The notes under the pieces: generated by a model
Database searches by the model: none
Told to the model about the DNA's origin: nothing
What the model saw: only the letters and a program-made list of their open reading frames with translations
Made by a program: the position numbers and the translations under genes
Part shown: piece after piece, positions 1 to 6,657 of the stretch
Position numbering within the stretch: position 1 is the first letter of the stretch
Layout of the letters: every line of letters starts with the position of its first letter
Source: an uncultured Parabacteroides sp.
GTDB lineage: Bacteria > Bacteroidota > Bacteroidia > Bacteroidales > Tannerellaceae
Direction: 5' to 3'
DNA length: 64,000 bases
NCBI RefSeq assembly: GCF_902493135.1
Contig: NZ_CABUOD010000005.1
Coordinates: 62,001 to 126,000, forward strand

Positions 1-283
1 CCGTCAAATCGTACTTGTATTCCAGGCGATATGCATTTCCCCATTCGTCGGATGCCGGATCCCACGCCTGGACTTCTTTGGCTGTCAGGCGCTTTTGCGA
101 GTCGTAGTCATATCGGTAACGAAGTCTCTTTTGGAAATTGCCGTCATCGTTTTTCTTGAAAACAGTTTTTGCACATACTTCTTGCCGGTCGTTGAACTCG
201 GTGTTATAAATAAATTGGTTACCTCCGATATTAGTATCGAATAAAGAAAGAACCATTGCAGCTGTGATTGTAATTGCATCCAT
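1..283 (-). CDS. DUF3836-family secreted protein, 3' end outside window
   Basis: Partial gene reading off the left edge; about 94 codons are visible from an ATG at 283. The N-terminus has a short hydrophobic signal-like segment (ITITAAMVLSL), followed by text typical of the Bacteroidetes DUF3836 family: a NQFIYNTEFND stretch, then a YDYDSQKRLTAKEVQAWD motif and repeated aromatic, charged beta-strand-like segments. The family's function is unknown; members are usually small secreted or periplasmic proteins of Bacteroides and Parabacteroides. This start was chosen because a TAnnTTTG promoter element lies 46 bases upstream and the frame stays open to the edge; the 64-aa frame on the same strand is a shadow. 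Three TAAC boxes at 11-bp spacing upstream suggest control by an OmpR-type regulator (inference). Confidence 0.7.
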   Translation of the reverse strand, partial: MDAITITAAMVLSLFDTNIGGNQFIYNTEFNDRQEVCAKTVFKKNDDGNFQKRLRYRYDYDSQKRLTAKEVQAWDPASDEWGNAYRLEYKYDLT

Positions 284-329
284 TGTCGTTTATTTTTTGA
301 GATTAATACTTTGTTTCTTTTATCTATGG

Positions 330-337
330 CAAAAGTA
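330..337 (-). promoter_or_regulatory. -7 promoter element of the DUF3836 gene
   Basis: On the minus strand this reads TACTTTTG, a full match to the Bacteroidetes -7 consensus TAnnTTTG, placed 46 bases before the start codon. No convincing -33 TTTG is visible, consistent with an activator-dependent promoter. Confidence 0.6.
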
Positions 338-359
338 GGCAGACGATATCCGCCGGTAT

Positions 360-387
360 GTTATCGTTACGTTATCATTAGGTTAAC
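360..387 (-). promoter_or_regulatory. Triple TAAC direct repeat, 11-bp period
   Basis: The minus strand reads TAAC-N7-TAAC-N7-TAAC, boxes starting every 11 bp, and the last box ends exactly 22 bases before the -7 element. The same architecture, with several matching spacer bases (CTAA.GA after the first box) and the same 22-base spacing, occurs at 12424-12449 upstream of the DUF3267-like gene. Direct repeats one helical turn apart are typical of OmpR-family response regulators. The regulator is not proven; the adjacent pair encoded at 10457-12357 is the best candidate. Confidence 0.6.
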
Positions 388-543
388 GGCTCCATCATCC
401 GAAAGTGGCAAAATGCGGATTTGATGCTTTTGAAAATATATTAAATCGTACAATAACCTCATTAAAATGGCATGTTTTTGTATTCTGTTCTATATTAGGT
501 CTTTGTAGAAATGTATGTTTGTTAAAAAATATTACCCTTGCGG

Positions 544-580
544 GAAAATCGATTTTCACGGGTATGAAAATCGATTTTCA
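544..580. repeat. Two palindromes at 22-bp period
   Basis: GAAAATCGATTTTC, a perfect palindrome, occurs at 544-557 and again at 566-579, where it extends by one base on each side. The copies start exactly 22 bp apart, separated by ACGGGTAT. This is the smallest of four intergenic arrays in the window with 22-24 bp period and a dyad in each unit. Confidence 0.6.
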
Positions 581-679
581 TGGTAATGTGTTTCGATTTG
601 GACCAACGGGTATTTTAATGAATCGTACAATAAGTAATAGATGGCAATAAGTTCGTGTTTAAGAAAAACTGAACCTATA

Positions 680-767
680 TTTTAGGCACGGATTTCACGG
701 ATTACACGGCAAGAAGTTTTTTCAAAATATATTTAAACCGTGAAATCCGTGTAATCCGTGCCTAAAA
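680..767. repeat. Long inverted repeat built of CACGGAT words
   Basis: The outer arms TTTTAGGCACGGAT (680-693) and ATCCGTGCCTAAAA (754-767) are perfect complements. The inner arms continue with CACGGATT/TACACGG words in swapped order, giving arms of about 30 bases around a 28-base loop. It lies downstream of the ABC exporter remnant. A similar element built from CGCGGAT words lies at 58011-58120. It could act as a transcript 3' structure or be a REP-like interspersed repeat. Confidence 0.6.
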
Positions 768-807
768 TTAGTTCAAATTTGCCAGAAAGCGAACGTGCCT
801 GCTCCTT

Positions 808-1569
808 TTACGTCAACATGTCGAATTGTTCGTTCCAGAGTTGGTTGTAGATGCCGCCGGAGCTGCATAGTTCGCGGTGTGTGTCGGTTTCCGTTACCTG
901 TCCGTGGTCGAGGACGACAATCCGGTCTGCGGCCTTTATCGTACTGAGGCGATGGGCAATGACGATGACTGTTTTGCCTTCATGTGCCAGTTCGTCCAAT
1001 ACTTGCTTGACAAACTTTTCGGAAATGGAGTCGAGTGAAGAGGTTGCCTCGTCGAAAATCAGGATATCCGGCTTTTTGTACAGGGCGCGGGCAATGGCGA
1101 TACGTTGGCGTTCTCCGCCTGAAAGGGAGGCACCGTGTTCCCCTATATACGTCATGTATCCTTTTGGCAGGCGTTCGATGAAAGATTGTAACCCCAACCG
1201 GTTGGTCAGGTCGACGATCCGTTTCATATCCGGATGCAGGTCGCCGACAGCGATGTTTTCCACGATTGTTCCGGCAAACAACTCGATCTGTTGCGGTACG
1301 GTTCCGACCCGGCTGCGCAGGTTCTTATCCACCAAGACATAATCGGTTATCTTCCCGACATATACAGAAGTGGATAATCCCAAAATACTATATATGAATG
1401 CGCCGAATAGAGCCTGGAACATTACATTCTTGTGTGGCATCAATAACGACAGGAACTTCCGTGTTATACTTATTTTCTGATTACCCTTTTGAAATGTTTC
1501 TTCCGGTTCCATGAGAACCAGTACGCCCGTCCATTCTTTCTTGAATTCTTCATTTGTTTTCTGATGCAT
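808..1569 (-). pseudogene. Internally deleted peptidase-type ABC exporter remnant
   Basis: The product (253 aa) joins three pieces of a bacteriocin-type exporter (C39 peptidase + membrane domain + ATPase). Residues ~8-26 (EEFKKEWTGVLVLMEP) are the end of a C39 peptidase domain. Residues ~36-82 cover the linker and first membrane helices. From ~83 (RSRVGTVPQQIELFAGTI) the text is the ATPase from the Q-loop onward, with signature LSGGERQRIAIARAL, Walker B ILIFDEATSSLD and the switch histidine in IAHRLST. The catalytic cysteine of the peptidase, most membrane helices and Walker A are missing, so it cannot work as an ATPase or protease. Full-length members have roughly 700 residues. The 5' end runs into the truncated hipA-N gene, indicating a second deletion junction. 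Confidence 0.8.
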
Positions 1570-1777
1570 CCGCCCGTCTCGCCAGCATATTGGTAAAGAA
1601 CGGAAATAGGTAATCCGATTGATAAGCCTCCTGCCTTTTGGGCAACGTCAGCGAAACAGCCGGTGCAGAGGCCTCTTCCAAATACTCTTTTGTGTAACTG
1701 AACTGATAGCTGCCTTTACTTTTCTCTACCAGTATACCGGCAAGCCGGTCGTTTACGAAAACTTCTGCTTTTCTCAT
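1550..1777 (-). pseudogene. Truncated HipA N-terminal domain (HipS-like) gene
   Basis: The 75-aa product begins like the HipA N-terminal subdomain: a VFVNDRLAGILVE strand pair, an FSYTKEYL segment, then SLTLPKR and LFPFFTNML. In Bacteroidetes this subdomain is often a separate protein of about 100-110 residues followed by a kinase gene (HipB-HipS-HipT layout, established for related systems). Here it stops after FTNML with an unrelated tail (ARRADASENK), and no kinase follows; the sequence continues into the ABC exporter remnant. Its start overlaps the hipB stop by 4 bases, the expected operon arrangement. Likely a non-functional remnant left by a deletion. Confidence 0.7.
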
Positions 1778-1980
1778 CCTTCACTATCCGCTTTTAGTAC
1801 CAGTTGAACTTCCAGTCCTAATACATCCGCTATTCTGGATAGTGTAGATAAGGAAGGATTGCCGGAATTATCTTCTATTGCAATGATAGTACGCAGACTT
1901 ATTCCGGAGAAATCTGCCAGATCTTGCTGGGTGATCTTCAGCACAGCGCGTCTCTTTTTTATTTGTTCACCGATGCTCAT
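1774..1980 (-). CDS. HipB-like XRE-family antitoxin/repressor
   Basis: A 68-aa protein that is almost entirely a helix-turn-helix domain of the Cro/C1 (XRE) type: IGEQIKKRRAVLKITQQDLADFSGISLRTI, then SNPSLSTLSRIADVLG-like text. HipB homologues repress their own operon and neutralise a HipA/HipT kinase. The start at 1980 (MSIGEQ) was chosen over an upstream Met at 2007 because the -7 element lies at 2005-2012, so the longer form would start upstream of transcription. Two TGTGCAATATATT words flank the promoter as likely operators. The partner toxin is gone: only a truncated HipA-N gene follows. Confidence 0.75.
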   Translation of the reverse strand: MSIGEQIKKRRAVLKITQQDLADFSGISLRTIIAIEDNSGNPSLSTLSRIADVLGLEVQLVLKADSEG

Positions 1981-2056
1981 TGTGCAATATATTACATATT
2001 TGAACAAAGATAGGTATAGGATTTGGAATAAACAAGCGTAATGTGCAATATATTGC
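1981..2056 (-). promoter_or_regulatory. hipB promoter with paired operator words
   Basis: The word TGTGCAATATATTRC occurs at 1981-1995, next to the hipB start codon, and at 2041-2055, sixty bases away. Its core GCAATATATTGC (second copy) is a perfect palindrome. Between them CAAAGATA at 2005-2012 is a minus-strand TAnnTTTG -7 element. The two palindromes bracketing the promoter fit autorepression by HipB. Confidence 0.6.
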
Positions 2057-2066
2057 GTCTTAACAT

Positions 2067-4559
2067 TCAGAACTTGTACCGCACCGACGCCCTGAATTCC
2101 CGCGGGCGAATATCGATCCAGGAGGTATAGCTTTCGGTGGCGGAATACTGCGTGTAGCTGTATTGCCTCTTATTGAACAGATTGGTGGCTTCGGCTACAA
2201 ATTGCCAGTTCCCTGTCTTCCACCGGAAGGAAAGGTCGGCGAAGAAAGCGTTGACCGCCTTGCCACGGCTGACGTCATTATGGTAATGGTCTGCCGAGAG
2301 ATTGATCTCTATGGGAAAAAGTTCGTAGGAGAGCTGGAGCTTTCGGACGATGTTCAGAAGCGGATCGAGGCGTGTGTCCGTACCGATCGAGGATCTGCCG
2401 AGGTGGATGGTGGCCTGGTAGCTGGCGGAGAAGCAGCGGACAGGTGTCCAGATGATCTTCGGTTCGTATTGCATGAAATCGTATCGGTAGGGCAACCGTT
2501 CGCCGGCACTCAACTGTTCCGCCTCGCTACGGCCAAGAAGATAAGTGAGCGAAGTCTTCAGCCCGTAATCGTAGAAGCCTTTGGAGAGCGTCCCTTTCAC
2601 GGTCCATCCGGAAGAATGGTTGGAGAGGCGGTGGGAGACAAGGGCGACTTGCCCGTCCTGTATCTGCTGTTCGAAGATACGGTCGGACCATCCCCGGTTA
2701 TGGTTGAGCGATAGGGTGGCGAAGAATTCGCGCACCGTATTTTTGTATTCTCCGTACAGCGAATAGCTCTGCGTGCGGTTCACCGGCAGGATCCCGTTGT
2801 TCATTCGGTAATGGCGGTGGTCCGTGCGGTAGGCATCCGGGTACAGGTCGGTGATGTTTCCGTAGTTTTCGTGATAGTTGGCATGGATGGAGAAACGCCA
2901 GGCGTAGTTGAACTTATAGTTGATGTACAGGAACGGATTGGCAGCCAACCGGGAAAAGCCGGCTGCCGGGAAGGTGGTCCATACGAGCGGAAGATGGAAC
3001 GTCAGATTCCATTTGTGCAGGTTCCATTGGTAGTTCGGTTTGAAATACAGGCTTGTCCCGTTCCTGATCGAATTGAGATCGCCCGTTATGCCGACTGTAT
3101 ATTGCCGTGTCAGGCTTCTTTTCTTGCGCAGGAAAGCGAGTGAATGGTCCAAATAAAGCTGTTGCAAGTTTAACGTCTGCTTGTCCCCGTCTATCAGAAT
3201 GCGGGCCGGCAGATTGTGATAGCGGAGCAGGGAGCGGAGTTCGAGCGTGTATCTGTCCCGTGTCCGGATGTTTTGCAGGTAGTTGCGTATGCCCATGTCC
3301 GGTGTCCGGATGCGTTGGTTGACCGACGAGGCGCCGGAGATACGGGACGTACCTCTTTCCCAGTTTCCGGAAAGGTTGAAGTCGTTTGTCAGGTAATGGC
3401 TTTCGGCGTTGTTTTCCAGGCTCATCGCCACCTCCGCCCGGTCGGTGCGGATGTGCGTGCTGCTTTGTTCCGCCAAGGTAGCCGTATCTCCGGCCTGGTA
3501 ATAATGGATGACACTTCCCCTTTCCTGTTGCGTAAGATCATGCAGGTAGTTGGTGTTGAGGCGTAACTGGGTCGTTTCGTCCAGCTTGTACACCCGGTTG
3601 CCGGAAAGGGAATGTACGTTGTTAAAGAGCAGCCGTTCCTTTTTCAGCGGTGCGGAAAAGGAGGGCTGCGAAAGGAATGACGGGATCGAAGGGCCTGTTC
3701 CCTTTTCGGCTCCTGTTTGTGTAAGTACGTTCTGTTCGTCTGTTACATCGTTCCCCCGGTTATTCCCTTTATAGATATAGGCGGACTGGCTATTCCGGCT
3801 GATCTGTATGGCATTGCCCGTGCCTTCCCACAAAAGGGGAGAAGCGCCCAGGCCTCCTTCCAACGTGCCCATCCAGCGGTCGCGGAAGTTGTCTTTCAGT
3901 TTGAGGTTGATCGCGATATCTTCGGTCGTCAGTTTCTTTTGCAAGGCGCGGATGGGTTGATGGTTCTCCAGTACTTGTACGCTCTTGACGGCATCCGCCT
4001 GCAGGTTGTTGGTCAGTTGGTTGTACCGCCCGTCCGTCAGGTCCATTCCTTCCACGTAGAACTGGCTGATGTTTTTCCCGTTGTACGAGATTTTCCCGTC
4101 GTCGTCCACGTCCACGCCCGGCAGTTTCTTCAGTACGTCTTTGATCGCTTCGTCTTTCGGGCTGATGAATTGCGACACGTCGTAGTTGATCGTGTCCTGC
4201 CGCCCGTAGACGCGCCCCGGACGTATCTCTACCTCTTTCAGCGTGAAAACTTCCGGTTCGAGGCGGATGTGGAGCGTTGCCCCGTTGGTGATCTTTTGCC
4301 GGACCGCTTTATATCCTAATAGCGAGACGTGGACGGATAGCGAGTCGTCGGTCTGGTGGAGCGAGAGGGTGAAGGTTCCGTCGGCCTTTGTCAGGGTGTA
4401 AGTTAGCGGGAACTGCCGCCCGGCTTTGCGTATCTGCACGGCTGCGGCATCCACCGGCCGGCCGTTTCCGGCATCGGTTACAATCCCCTTTATGACTTGT
4501 TGGGCAGACAGGCTACAGGCGGTGAGCAGGAGAATGGATATATACAGGAGGCTCTTCAT
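2067..4559 (-). CDS. TonB-receptor-like outer membrane protein (CarboxypepD_reg-like + barrel)
   Basis: An 830-aa outer membrane protein with a signal peptide (MKSLLYISILLLTACSLSAQ). Residues ~22-105 form a carboxypeptidase regulatory-like beta-sandwich (VIKGIVTDAGNGRPV ... TLTKADGTFTLSL). Residues ~115-225 form a plug-like domain with IKDVLKKLPGVDVDDDGKI and ISQFYVEGMDL. The rest is an aromatic-rich barrel ending in a terminal Phe (RASVRYKF). It resembles the barrel proteins that accompany GLPGLI proteins in Bacteroidetes; transport function is unproven. It begins 19 bases after the GLPGLI gene on the same strand, so the two form an operon with GLPGLI first. No SusD partner is present, so this is not a classic Sus locus. 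Confidence 0.8.
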   Translation of the reverse strand: MKSLLYISILLLTACSLSAQQVIKGIVTDAGNGRPVDAAAVQIRKAGRQFPLTYTLTKADGTFTLSLHQTDDSLSVHVSLLGYKAVRQKITNGATLHIRLEPEVFTLKEVEIRPGRVYGRQDTINYDVSQFISPKDEAIKDVLKKLPGVDVDDDGKISYNGKNISQFYVEGMDLTDGRYNQLTNNLQADAVKSVQVLENHQPIRALQKKLTTEDIAINLKLKDNFRDRWMGTLEGGLGASPLLWEGTGNAIQISRNSQSAYIYKGNNRGNDVTDEQNVLTQTGAEKGTGPSIPSFLSQPSFSAPLKKERLLFNNVHSLSGNRVYKLDETTQLRLNTNYLHDLTQQERGSVIHYYQAGDTATLAEQSSTHIRTDRAEVAMSLENNAESHYLTNDFNLSGNWERGTSRISGASSVNQRIRTPDMGIRNYLQNIRTRDRYTLELRSLLRYHNLPARILIDGDKQTLNLQQLYLDHSLAFLRKKRSLTRQYTVGITGDLNSIRNGTSLYFKPNYQWNLHKWNLTFHLPLVWTTFPAAGFSRLAANPFLYINYKFNYAWRFSIHANYHENYGNITDLYPDAYRTDHRHYRMNNGILPVNRTQSYSLYGEYKNTVREFFATLSLNHNRGWSDRIFEQQIQDGQVALVSHRLSNHSSGWTVKGTLSKGFYDYGLKTSLTYLLGRSEAEQLSAGERLPYRYDFMQYEPKIIWTPVRCFSASYQATIHLGRSSIGTDTRLDPLLNIVRKLQLSYELFPIEINLSADHYHNDVSRGKAVNAFFADLSFRWKTGNWQFVAEATNLFNKRQYSYTQYSATESYTSWIDIRPREFRASVRYKF

Positions 4560-4578
4560 TGTTTTGTACTTGTTTCTG

Positions 4579-5436
4579 TTACTCTTTTTCTATCGGGTTG
4601 TAAGGCGTGTTCTTCGGGTGTATCGGCTGTCCGTCTTCCCCTTTGACGATGATCTGCATACCGGGGGAGGTTTCCTTCAGGTAACCGATCGGGTCGGCGG
4701 CGAAGCGTTCGTGCACCCGGAGCAGGTCTTTGCGGGAGATCGGTTCGTACTCGCTTCCGGCGAACAGGATGGTTTCCTCTTTGTGGGCTTTCTCGATGCC
4801 GGTGCAGACGAAGGTGTAGTGTTTCCGGCTGTCGGAGGCTTTCAGGATCAGGCCGGGCAGTCCTTGCAGTTTCCAGGGGCCTTCGCTGCGGGGGATTTCC
4901 GGGGTGTACCAGGCTTCGTAGTTACGCCCCCGAAACCGGCAGGTCGCTTTGTAGCAGGTGTAGGCGAGGAGGGTTGCCGTGTCGGGGTGCAGTTCCCAGA
5001 CGGGAAGTTCTGTCTTTTCTTCCGAACGGAAATTACTGGCGGCGATGGGGTCGAGTTGTGTCAGTTTGCCTTCGGGGTAGTTTTTGTATATCTGGTAATT
5101 CACCTGGCTGTTGCCTTGTTTCATGTGTTCATTGATGATCTCCTGCGAGGCTCCGGTCGCTTTGTCTATTTCGATAAGCGAGTCCATATGGAAACGGGCA
5201 TAGCTGTAGAACAGGGAACTTTTAGCGCCTACCTTCAACATCATCGTTTCGTCGATATGCCTGTCCTCATGGGTCGTGTCGCCGACGAAGGAGAGTTCGT
5301 ACTGGGCGGTGAACAATACCTTGTCGATGGGTTTCGCCTTGAGCACTTCGTTCATGTTGTACACACGGATATTGAATTGGGCCTGTGCAGCTCCGCATGC
5401 CAATAAAAGAACTGCGGATAATAGGATTCGTTTCAT
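4579..5436 (-). CDS. GLPGLI family secreted protein
   Basis: A 285-aa protein with a clear signal peptide (MKRILLSAVLLLACGAAQA). It carries the family motif as LQGLPGLILKA near residue 185, preceded by AWYTPEIPRSEGPWK, and a central IDPIAASNFRSEE-like segment; the C-terminus is IHPKNTPYNPIEKE. GLPGLI proteins are secreted Bacteroidetes proteins of unknown function, usually paired with a TonB-receptor-like barrel, as here. The start at 5436 was chosen over an upstream Met at 5472 because the latter overlaps the -7 element at 5470-5477 and would precede the signal peptide by 12 residues. Confidence 0.8.
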   Translation of the reverse strand: MKRILLSAVLLLACGAAQAQFNIRVYNMNEVLKAKPIDKVLFTAQYELSFVGDTTHEDRHIDETMMLKVGAKSSLFYSYARFHMDSLIEIDKATGASQEIINEHMKQGNSQVNYQIYKNYPEGKLTQLDPIAASNFRSEEKTELPVWELHPDTATLLAYTCYKATCRFRGRNYEAWYTPEIPRSEGPWKLQGLPGLILKASDSRKHYTFVCTGIEKAHKEETILFAGSEYEPISRKDLLRVHERFAADPIGYLKETSPGMQIIVKGEDGQPIHPKNTPYNPIEKE

Positions 5437-5469
5437 AACCTTAATCGTTTTAGAGTGTTTGTCTGATCG

Positions 5470-5477
5470 CAAATGTA
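5470..5477 (-). promoter_or_regulatory. -7 promoter element of the GLPGLI operon
   Basis: The minus strand reads TACATTTG, a full TAnnTTTG match 33 bases before the start codon of the GLPGLI gene. It rules out the longer 5472 start. Confidence 0.6.
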
Positions 5478-5507
5478 GCGGACGGCAAACCTCCGGAGCG
5501 ACTAAAG

Positions 5508-5529
5508 TTATTACTGAAATATTACGGAG
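5508..5529. promoter_or_regulatory. 22-bp box shared with the second kinase operon
   Basis: The box contains TTATTACTGAAATATTACG, with TTAC at 5511 and 5522 (11-bp period) and a weaker TTAT at 5533. A 20/22 match lies at 13286-13307, upstream of the histidine kinase gene at 13383. It lies 30 bases upstream of the GLPGLI promoter -7 element. Probable response-regulator site (inference). Confidence 0.4.
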
Positions 5530-5608
5530 GGATTATTCCTTTACTATCCTTTGGGGAAGAATAATCGAAAAAGATGGGTGGAAGTGTTGTATTCTCCTGT
5601 TTTTAAGA

Positions 5609-5616
5609 TAGCTTTG
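5609..5616 (+). promoter_or_regulatory. -7 promoter element of the KilA-N gene
   Basis: TAGCTTTG, a full TAnnTTTG match, 22 bases before the start codon at 5639. Confidence 0.5.
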
Positions 5617-5638
5617 TAGCTATTAAACCAAATAAGAC

Positions 5639-6451
5639 ATGGCAAAAATTACGGTACAGGATACGGAGATTACTGTTGTTGCATATAATGATAATGACTA
5701 CATCTCGCTTACAGACATGGCAAATGCGAAGAATAGTGAAAGCCGCGCTGCCGATATTATCAAGAATTGGATGCGTAACCGATATACGATTGAGTTTCTC
5801 GGTACGTGGGAAATGATTCATAATCCTAATTTTAAAGTGGTCGAATTCGACCACTTTAAAATGCAGGCAGGGTTGCCGAGCTTTGTATTGAGTGCGTCGG
5901 AATGGATTGAAAGGACTAATGCCATCGGCCTTGTTGTTAGGAAAGGACGTTATGGAGGAACGTATGCTTATAAAGATATTGCGTTTGAGTTTGGTACGGC
6001 AATCAGTGTTCCGTTCAAACTCTATTTAATTGAAGAATTTCAACATCTGAAAGAAAAGGAGCAGGCACAACTTAGTTGGACTGCCAAGCGTGAACTGTCT
6101 AAAATCAACTACCGCATCCATACCGACGCAATCCGGCAACACCTGATACCTGCGGAAGTAACCGCTAAACAGGCAAGCGTTATCTATGCCAATGAAGCCG
6201 ATGTCTTGAATGTGGCTATGTTCGGAATAACAGCAAAGATGTGGCAGGAACAGAATCCTGAACTGAAAGGAAATATCCGCGACTATGCTTCCGTAAACGA
6301 ACTCATTTGCCTCTCGAATATGGAAAACCTCAATGCAGTTTTTATCCACCAAGGCATTCCACAGGGAGAGCGGCTCGTCAAGCTCAATCAGATTGCCATT
6401 CAGCAAATGCGAGTGTTGGAAGATGATGGAAACAGGAAGTTACTGAAATAG
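5639..6451 (+). CDS. KilA-N domain protein
   Basis: A 270-aa soluble protein with an N-terminal KilA-N domain (residues ~5-120): YISLTDMANAKN, then IKNWMRNRYTIEFLGTWE, FVLSASEWIERTNAIGLVV and a GRYGGTYAYKDIAFEF block. KilA-N is a DNA-binding fold of phage and large DNA virus origin; stand-alone chromosomal copies are common in Bacteroidetes and their targets are unknown. The C-terminal part (LIPAEVTAKQASVIYANEADVLNVAMFG) is the usual extension in this group. The gene stands alone between an oppositely oriented operon and a GH2 gene. Its coding sequence contains a perfect 34-bp palindrome at 5829-5862, which may be a coincidence of codons or a self-binding site. Confidence 0.75.
   Translation: MAKITVQDTEITVVAYNDNDYISLTDMANAKNSESRAADIIKNWMRNRYTIEFLGTWEMIHNPNFKVVEFDHFKMQAGLPSFVLSASEWIERTNAIGLVVRKGRYGGTYAYKDIAFEFGTAISVPFKLYLIEEFQHLKEKEQAQLSWTAKRELSKINYRIHTDAIRQHLIPAEVTAKQASVIYANEADVLNVAMFGITAKMWQEQNPELKGNIRDYASVNELICLSNMENLNAVFIHQGIPQGERLVKLNQIAIQQMRVLEDDGNRKLLK
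5829..5862. repeat. Perfect 34-bp palindrome within the KilA-N gene
   Basis: Each half reads ATTTTAAAGTGGTCGAA and the second half is its exact reverse complement, centred on GAATTC with no spacer. It encodes the FKVVEFDHFK segment. Cruciform formation or a dimeric protein site is possible. Confidence 0.8.
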
Positions 6452-6581
6452 GCTGGTTATTTGGATTTGAATTGTTTTAGCAAAGTAATATAATATCTGT
6501 AATCTTTCATGAAGAATCCTGTATATGGGATCAAAGATACATAAAAAACGGTGATTCCTATGTAAATAGTAGTTTTTTCCG

Positions 6582-6589
6582 TAAGTTTG
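6582..6589 (+). promoter_or_regulatory. -7 promoter element of the GH2 gene
   Basis: TAAGTTTG matches TAnnTTTG, 68 bases before the GH2 start codon. It predicts a leader of about 60 nucleotides. Confidence 0.45.
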
Positions 6590-6657
6590 TGCAAACTTCT
6601 TTCAAGTAAGGGGTTAAGTAGTCAAAAAGCACAAAATAATAAAGCAAACTTTCATAA

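Larger units (their letters stand above)
284..807. other. Gene-free stretch with regulatory and dyad sequences
   Basis: No convincing gene. It holds the DUF3836 promoter and TAAC boxes, two copies of a perfect palindrome (544-580), and a long inverted repeat (680-767). The 81-aa frame at 405-650 has no ribosome binding site or recognisable content and runs through the palindromes, so it is not called. Confidence 0.6.

Noticed and set aside
405..650. 81-aa plus-strand frame
   Set aside because: It runs through the two palindromes, has no ribosome site or recognisable content.
2163..4319. Several long plus-strand frames (110-200 aa) opposite the barrel gene
   Set aside because: They are antisense shadows of the 830-aa outer membrane protein, which has a signal peptide, recognisable domains and a barrel end; the plus-strand products match nothing.
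2067..5436. Polysaccharide utilisation (SusC/SusD) locus
   Set aside because: There is a TonB-receptor-like barrel but no SusD homologue, and the partner is a GLPGLI protein; the GH2 gene is a separate transcript.
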